From: JAIQFL01 sp035295745
GTDB lineage: Bacteria; Acidobacteriota; Terriglobia; Bryobacterales; Bryobacteraceae
Assembly: GCA_035295745.1 (NCBI GenBank)
Contig: DATGIL010000042.1
Location: 122,186-186,185, forward strand
Direction of reading: 5' to 3'
Length of the DNA: 64,000 bases
Shown in pieces: positions 59,389-64,000 of the stretch. The number at the start of each line of letters is the position of its first letter. Within the stretch, counting starts at the first letter, position 1. The notes under the pieces were generated by a model, which was given only the letters and a program-made list of their open reading frames with translations, had not been told where the DNA came from and made no database searches. The translations under genes were made by a program, and so were the position numbers.

Positions 59389-59865
59389 ATGGCAGAAGAA
59401 AAGAAAAAACACAAAGCGCCACCGCCCGTCGCGGATATTAATGTGACCCCTATGGTGGACGTGATGCTGGTGATGCTCATCATCTTCATGGTCATCACGC
59501 CCATGTTGTCGAAGGGGCGCACCGTAGAGTTGGTACGCACGCACAATCCGATTCCGATGCAGGCGGCCGACAAGAGCGATGCCGTCGTGATTGCAGTGGA
59601 ACGAGATGGGAAGACTTATTTGAACGTCACGCAGATGCAGCCCGAAGATCTGCCGCAACGCGTAAAGGATCTGCTGACGGGCAAAATGGACAAGACGGTG
59701 TTCGTGAAGGCGGATGCCCGTGCCAAGTATGAGCGTGTCGTGGATGTCGTGGACAACCTGCGCGCAGCTGGTGTCGACAATATCGGATTGTTGACGGAGC
59801 AGATTCAAGATAAGAATGCCCAAGGCGGCAGCGGCACTCCGGCGCCTGCCACCCCGGCACAGTAA
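59389..59865 (+). CDS. ExbD/TolR-family protein (first copy)
   Basis: Inner-membrane protein of 158 residues: Lys-rich cytoplasmic N-terminus, one helix with the essential Asp in VADINVTPMVDVMLVMLIIF, and a periplasmic domain (about 50-140) ending in a Pro/Ala-rich tail. Partner of ExbB in the TonB motor. ATG at 59389 is preferred; the longer frame reads through the hairpin sequence. Confidence 0.93.
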   Translation: MAEEKKKHKAPPPVADINVTPMVDVMLVMLIIFMVITPMLSKGRTVELVRTHNPIPMQAADKSDAVVIAVERDGKTYLNVTQMQPEDLPQRVKDLLTGKMDKTVFVKADARAKYERVVDVVDNLRAAGVDNIGLLTEQIQDKNAQGGSGTPAPATPAQ

Positions 59866-59893
59866 GTACTGCTAGCTAAAGGAGCAATTTTAT

Positions 59894-60319
59894 ATGGGAA
59901 TGTCAGTCGGCGCACAGGGTGGTCCGAAATCCGACATCAACATGACGCCAATGATCGACGTGCTGCTGGTGCTGATCATCATTTTCATGGTGATCACGCC
60001 GCTGACGCCGAGAGGTCTTGAGGCACTGGTACCCCAGCCGCCTCCTCCCGGCCAGCCTCCAAGCCAGTCGGATCAACGAACAGTCGTCATTGTGGTTGAT
60101 GCCAGCCACCAGTTCTCAATCAACAACGATCCGATCGAAGAAAGCAAGATGGGCGGCCGTCTGGCGGATATTTTTAAGACCCGAGCCGAGCACGTGGTCT
60201 TCGTCAAGGGCGATCCCAACATCGAATTCCAGTGGGTCGCGAAAGCCATTGATATCGCCCACGGTGCGGGCATCGACAAGGTCGGGCTGATGACTGCCAA
60301 GGTGGAGGCCGGACAATAG
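59894..60319 (+). CDS. ExbD/TolR-family protein (second copy)
   Basis: Second ExbD paralogue of 141 residues next to the first. Helix with Asp in KSDINMTPMIDVLLVLIIIF; periplasmic part contains a Pro-rich stretch (PQPPPPGQPPSQ) absent from the other copy. AAAGGAG precedes the ATG. Two ExbD proteins with one ExbB occur in several phyla and may form a mixed motor. The TPR lipoprotein starts one base after its stop. Confidence 0.93.
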   Translation: MGMSVGAQGGPKSDINMTPMIDVLLVLIIIFMVITPLTPRGLEALVPQPPPPGQPPSQSDQRTVVIVVDASHQFSINNDPIEESKMGGRLADIFKTRAEHVVFVKGDPNIEFQWVAKAIDIAHGAGIDKVGLMTAKVEAGQ

Positions 60320-60320
60320 T

Positions 60321-61127
60321 ATGCGAAATCTTTGGATTGTGGGCGTGGTCGCATTGGCGCTGTTCAGCGCCGGCTGCCAGCAATTGAAGTCGCGCGATCA
60401 ATTGAACAAAGGCGTTCAGGCCTTTAAGAGCGCTCAATATCCCGAGGCGGTGGAGCACTTCAAGACCGCCGTGGAATTGGAGCCGGATTTCGCCGTAGCG
60501 CGTTTGTATCTGGCTACAGCGTACATGCAGCAGTACATACCGGGTGCGGTTTCCCCCGAGAACAACCAGATGGCGGCGGCCGCTCACGATCAGTTCATGA
60601 AGGTTCTCGAAAAGAACCCCACGGACAAAGTGGCCATCGCGTCGATTGCATCCCTGTACTTGAATCAGAGCAAGTGGGATGAGGCCAAGCAGTGGTACGA
60701 GAAGCTGATCGCTGTCTCCCCGGACAACGCGGACGCTTACTACAGCCTCGGTTTCATTGCATGGTCGCAATGGTATCCGGAACTCGGGAAGGCCAAGGCC
60801 GCTCTGGGGATGAAGCAGGAAGATCCCGGACCGATCAAGGACAAGAAGGTCAAGGAAGAACTCCGGGAAAAGTACCTTCCGATCGTGGATGCCGGTTTAG
60901 CGGCGCTTGACAAGGCGCTGGCAATCAAGCCGGACTACGACGATGCGATGGCGTACGAGAACCTGCTGGTTCGCGAGAAGGCCGATCTGGCCAACAGCAA
61001 AGAGGAGTACGAGCAGCAGATCAAGGTTGCGGATGACTGGTTCAACAAAACCGTCGCCACCCGCAAGGACAAGGCCGAAAAGAAGGGCAAGGGTCCTGGC
61101 GGCATTTCGATGGATCAAACCAAGTAA
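60321..61127 (+). CDS. TPR-repeat lipoprotein
   Basis: Exported lipoprotein of 268 residues. Lipobox SAGC (Cys19) ends the signal. TPR-type helices follow (AVEHFKTAVELEPDFAVARLYLATAYM, WDEAKQWYEKLIAVSPDNADAYYSLG, LAALDKALAIKPDYDDAMAY). Lys-rich C-terminus. It starts one base after the second exbD and is the last gene of the cluster before a clear terminator, so it may scaffold the TonB/ExbBD complex at the envelope (inference). Confidence 0.88.
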   Translation: MRNLWIVGVVALALFSAGCQQLKSRDQLNKGVQAFKSAQYPEAVEHFKTAVELEPDFAVARLYLATAYMQQYIPGAVSPENNQMAAAAHDQFMKVLEKNPTDKVAIASIASLYLNQSKWDEAKQWYEKLIAVSPDNADAYYSLGFIAWSQWYPELGKAKAALGMKQEDPGPIKDKKVKEELREKYLPIVDAGLAALDKALAIKPDYDDAMAYENLLVREKADLANSKEEYEQQIKVADDWFNKTVATRKDKAEKKGKGPGGISMDQTK

Positions 61128-61150
61128 CTGCTAGAACAACTTTGCAATTC

Positions 61151-61186
61151 GGGCGTTCCTGCTTGACCGGCAGGAATGCCCTTTTT
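61151..61186 (+). terminator. Intrinsic terminator of the sec-ton cluster
   Basis: Twelve-base stem GGGCGTTCCTGC (61151-61162) with GCAGGAATGCCC (61170-61181), one G-T pair, a 7-base loop and a run of five T. Placed 23 bp after the TPR lipoprotein stop. Confidence 0.92.
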
Positions 61187-61202
61187 GCTTTAAGGCGGCG
61201 AT

Positions 61203-61643
61203 ATGTTGCGTGATCCCAGTCTGATTCCTCTATCCCATCAGCATCACAATGGATTAGCGTTGTGCGTCATGACGCGGCGCTCGCTGGCCTCGGATTCGTC
61301 GCCTGAGAACGTCGGCAAGTTGGCTCGCCGGGTGATCGATCGCTACGAGATCGAGTTGGTCAACCACTTCGAAATCGAAGAGCAGGTGCTCTTTCCGGCG
61401 TGCGGTGCTTTACCCTTAATTGGCGAACTGCTCCGGCAGCACCGGGCGGTCGAGGGCTTCGTCTCGCAACTTCGCACCGCGCCCTCGGCGGAGTTGTTGG
61501 AGCAATTCTGTGAATTGCTTTCCCGTCACATCCGCCTGGAAGAGAACGAGCTTTTCCAGGAGGTCCAGGCGTCTCTCCCACGCGAAGTCCTCGAGGCTTT
61601 GGGCGCCGAGATCGACCGGCGCGCCATCCGCGTTTGCCTGTAG
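61203..61643 (+). CDS. Hemerythrin-like (HHE) domain protein
   Basis: Cytoplasmic four-helix protein of 146 residues. Probable di-iron ligands lie in LSHQHHNGL, the LVNHFEIEEQVLF helix (His and Glu), RQHRAVEGF and LLSRHIRLEENELF (His and Glu). Such proteins bind oxygen, NO or iron and some protect against nitrosative stress. Transcribed after the terminator of the preceding operon, convergent with the M3 peptidase gene 11 bp away. Confidence 0.88.
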   Translation: MLRDPSLIPLSHQHHNGLALCVMTRRSLASDSSPENVGKLARRVIDRYEIELVNHFEIEEQVLFPACGALPLIGELLRQHRAVEGFVSQLRTAPSAELLEQFCELLSRHIRLEENELFQEVQASLPREVLEALGAEIDRRAIRVCL

Positions 61644-61654
61644 TCCGCTACCCG

Positions 61655-63706
61655 CTACCTCCCGGTGTGAGGTTTGCCTGCCGGAGCTTCGAATTCCTCG
61701 TTCATCCAGCGCTGGAATGCGATCGTATTCTGCGGGCGCCCCAGGAACTGCTTCACAAGATCGTTGGCAGACATCGAGCCGCCGGGCTCCAAAACCACGC
61801 GTCGATACCGCAATGGCGCTTCCCCGGCAAGCAGGTTCTTTTGGTCAAACTGCGCGAAAAGGTCTTCCGCGATTACCTTGTCCCAGAGATACGTGTAGTA
61901 AGCCGAAGAGTATCCCGCCAGGTGGCCGAATGCGGCGAAGGTGTGGGTGCCAGGAAGCGGAATCGTGTGGGTATAACGCCGTTGCGCGACATCTCCAATC
62001 ACATCCGGATTGATGTCGTCCGGCTTCCCTTTGTGCACATGATAGGAGATGGCCGAGTAGACCAACTGCTGGCTCACCCATCCTGCACGCCCGAAGGCGG
62101 AGGCCTGGTTCATACGCGCCACCAGGTCCGCAGGAATTGTCTCCCCCGTTTTGTAATCACGGGCAAACGACGCCAGCACCTGTGGGCTGTGCATCCATTC
62201 TTCGAGCATTTGCGAAGGTGCTTCTACGAAATCTGTCTCCATGCTGATGCCGCTGATTCCCGCCCATTGCTGCTGGCCCGCCAAAATCCAATGCACCAGG
62301 TGGCCGAATTCGTGGAAGAACGTGACTACGTCGGTGTACTCCATCAGACCGGGATCGGAAGCCGTGGGAGCCGGGAAATTGCACACCAAAACCGCTTCCG
62401 GTAACTGCCTCCCGCGAATCCCATCGAGCACGGGCGACATCTCGGCGTGGCTGAACTTGCCTCGGCGCGGGTGCATGTCGAGGTAGAATCGCCCGATCGC
62501 CTTTTCGCCGTCAATCACGTCCCAGGTTTCCACGGCGGGGTCCCACGCCGGTGAGTTCGGCTCCTGCCGGAACCGTAAATGGAATAGCGTGGCAGCAGTG
62601 TCCAGAATCCCCTGCTTCACACGCGCATACGGAAAGTAGGGCCGCACCGATTGAGAATCGAAATCGTACTGGGCGCGTCGAACCTGCTCGGAAAGGTACT
62701 TGACCTCGTAGTCCCCGATCTCCTTCGCTTGTGGATTCGTCCGTCTCTTCTCCGCCAGCAGCATTTGCAACTCGCGCTGCTGTCCCGGCGCCGCCGCCGT
62801 CTCCAACTGCCCGATGAAGGAGGCGATGTTTTCACCCTTCGCGACCATTTTGTCGGCGGCATTGTAGTCGGCCCAGGAGGGATACCCGAGCAATGTCGCG
62901 ATCTCATATCGCGTCTTCATCATGTTGTGGAGCATTTCCAGGTTCTTCGGGTATGCGCGCGTGTAGAAGGCAACCCACATCCGCCGGCGCAGGCTATCGT
63001 TGCGGGCGAAGTTCAACACTGGCACTGCATCCGGATAGTCGGTGGTGAGTTCGAACGATCCGTCGCTCGCCGGCTTGTGGCGATCGATGTAATCCTGCGG
63101 CAGACCCTCAAGCTCCGCGCGGACAGCACGCACCGTATTCCGGCTATCGGAAATATTGCGGTCAAACATCGATTGCTCGACGCTCAGTTCCTCATTCAGC
63201 TTCTTGAGACGCGCACGTGTGGCATCGTCCTTGTTCACGCCGGCGAGGCGAAGCTCCAGCAACTGGCGTTGGACGTAGTAGCGAGTCGCTGCATCCGCGT
63301 GGCTGACGTCGATTGCCGCCAGCGCCTCATAGACAGTGCGGTTCAATGACAGCTCGCTAACGGCGCCGCTGATTTTCGTAGTCAAGGCCGTCGCCCGATC
63401 CCGGAATGAACTGTCCGGGTGGACCTGCTGCATTAGGGTAGAGAGATAGCTCGCGGTATTCAACTCGCGGAGGGCGCTATCGTATAGTGCCAGCGTGTTC
63501 TCCACCGTATGCGTTCCACGAACGGCAGCGATCTTGTCGATGAACTGCTGGGCCGCTAGGAGTCGCTGGTTTTCGAGCTTTTCGAACGCCTCGGCGTCGG
63601 GCTTGGTACCCCCGATAGGTGGCTGTGACGCCGGAATTTCCTGGGCGAGAACACAGGCGAAACAGGATAAAACCACGGATACGGCTAGGCGAGCAGTGGC
63701 ACGCAT
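61655..63706 (-). CDS. Secreted M3-family metallopeptidase
   Basis: Oligopeptidase-type zinc enzyme of 683 residues. Signal peptide to about residue 22 (ending CVLAQ). The zinc motif is HEFGH at residues 465-469 (VVTFFHEFGHLVHW), with the distal Glu in TDFVEAPSQMLEEW, as in peptidyl-dipeptidase Dcp and oligopeptidase A. The substrate-loop segment YLDMHPRRGKFSHA precedes it. It degrades short peptides, probably in the periplasm. ATG at 63706 gives a clean signal peptide. Confidence 0.93.
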   Translation of the reverse strand: MRATARLAVSVVLSCFACVLAQEIPASQPPIGGTKPDAEAFEKLENQRLLAAQQFIDKIAAVRGTHTVENTLALYDSALRELNTASYLSTLMQQVHPDSSFRDRATALTTKISGAVSELSLNRTVYEALAAIDVSHADAATRYYVQRQLLELRLAGVNKDDATRARLKKLNEELSVEQSMFDRNISDSRNTVRAVRAELEGLPQDYIDRHKPASDGSFELTTDYPDAVPVLNFARNDSLRRRMWVAFYTRAYPKNLEMLHNMMKTRYEIATLLGYPSWADYNAADKMVAKGENIASFIGQLETAAAPGQQRELQMLLAEKRRTNPQAKEIGDYEVKYLSEQVRRAQYDFDSQSVRPYFPYARVKQGILDTAATLFHLRFRQEPNSPAWDPAVETWDVIDGEKAIGRFYLDMHPRRGKFSHAEMSPVLDGIRGRQLPEAVLVCNFPAPTASDPGLMEYTDVVTFFHEFGHLVHWILAGQQQWAGISGISMETDFVEAPSQMLEEWMHSPQVLASFARDYKTGETIPADLVARMNQASAFGRAGWVSQQLVYSAISYHVHKGKPDDINPDVIGDVAQRRYTHTIPLPGTHTFAAFGHLAGYSSAYYTYLWDKVIAEDLFAQFDQKNLLAGEAPLRYRRVVLEPGGSMSANDLVKQFLGRPQNTIAFQRWMNEEFEAPAGKPHTGR

Positions 63707-63785
63707 TCCATCAGTATAGGAGATCAAGGTCCCAATTTCAGCCTGCAGTCTAGTGGATAGCCACTTCCTCGCGGTCGTGGCCCGC

Positions 63786-63866
63786 TACGAGCCGCGCGCG
63801 TCAGCAAGCGTTCCGGCGTGTTACGAGCCGCGCGCGTCAGCAAGCGTTCCAGCGTGTTACGAGCCG
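63786..63866 (+). repeat. Short tandem repeat, 36-bp period, third copy interrupted
   Basis: Two full copies start at 63786 and 63822 (TACGAGCCGCGCGCGTCAGC then AAGCGTTCC) and a third at 63858 stops after TACGAGCCG at 63866. The inverse of this sequence forms the edge of the array at 28611-29030. The third copy is cut exactly where the group II intron sequence begins. Confidence 0.88.
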
Positions 63867-64000
63867 GTAGAGTAGAGAGGTAGGTGATAGAGAGCGGCCT
63901 ACCTCCCCCTCCCCGAACCGGACGTGCAGATTTCCCGCATCCGGCTCTCCCGAAAAGCTCTCGCCTCAGGCATTCATAGGATGCCGCTTCGCTTTGCAGC
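63867..64000 (-). mobile_element. Group II intron, 3' end only (runs off window)
   Basis: Read on the minus strand, the segment contains a domain V hairpin (63915-63947) followed by a domain VI stem (GAGGTAGG/CCTACCTC, within about 63879-63909) and a 3' end in CTCTAC at 63867, with a candidate bulged A 7 nt from the end (complement of 63873). The intron body and any reverse transcriptase would lie beyond base 64000. Confidence 0.8.
63915..63947 (-). ncRNA. Group II intron domain V
   Basis: A 33-nt element reading GAGCCGGATGCGG at its 5' end and CACGTCCGGTTC at its 3' end. GAGCCGGA pairs with TCCGGTTC (8 bp), a two-base CG bulge follows, then the upper stem and a GAAA-like loop. This is the catalytic AGC-triad hairpin of group II introns, one base shorter than the common 34. 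Confidence 0.85.

Overview
The window looks like chromosome of an acidobacterium of the Bryobacterales / 'Candidatus Solibacter' type. This is inferred from gene content, not from a marker gene. The indicators are high GC, an 'acidobacterial duplicated orphan permease' (ADOP), a PadR regulator, paired DUF1592/DUF1552 secreted proteins, many BACON-domain and SBBP-propeller proteins, two Ser/Thr kinases, secreted GH2 and GH78 glycosidases, and dispersed GGGGACAGG palindromes. No rRNA or tRNA gene and no CRISPR array was seen.

Layout. 1-3.7 kb: LytS/LytR-type two-component pair (kinase truncated by the window edge), then a secreted HExxH protein and a TlpA-like thioredoxin. 3.7-9.4 kb: a small ORF, an orphan PadR, an OprB-like porin, an SDR/cupin pair and a radical-SAM protein with a coiled-coil tail. 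9.5-15.2 kb: secreted aminopeptidase P, a GH78 rhamnosidase flanked by two copies of a long palindrome, and miaA. 15.2-20.3 kb: a TPR protein, an ATP-grasp-like protein, a BON lipoprotein and an FKBP. 20.4-28.6 kb: a DUF1592/DUF1552/small-protein operon, a GH2 enzyme, a tandem-duplicated secreted protein and fabI. 28.6-29.0 kb: a minisatellite array. 29-44.4 kb: an MFS carrier, a four-gene minus-strand operon (outer-membrane barrel, 1966-residue SBBP/BACON protein, membrane Ser/Thr kinase, pseudocaspase-SUMF1 fusion), an APC permease and a GAF/AAA+/Fis regulator. 44.8-53 kb: ADOP permease, a second multi-TM Ser/Thr kinase and a duplicated propeller/BACON/DUF11 protein. 53-61.2 kb: tgt-yajC-secD-secF-tonB-exbB-exbD-exbD-TPR lipoprotein, ending in a clear intrinsic terminator. 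61.2-64 kb: hemerythrin protein, M3 peptidase, a short repeat, and the 3' end (domains V and VI) of a minus-strand group II intron entering from the right edge.

The genes describe a secretory, surface-active heterotroph. SecDF/YajC exports proteins, TonB/ExbBD energises the outer membrane, and glycosidases, peptidases and DUF1592/1552 proteins act outside the cytoplasm. The best candidate for an undescribed system is the operon at 30439-41166. It joins a small outer-membrane barrel, a very large surface protein and a transmembrane kinase to a secreted caspase-fold protein whose catalytic His and Cys are replaced by Tyr and Ser. The repeat landscape is also informative: a 60-bp perfect palindrome, a pair of two-hairpin elements with compensatory stem changes, and a group II intron apparently sitting inside a dispersed repeat.
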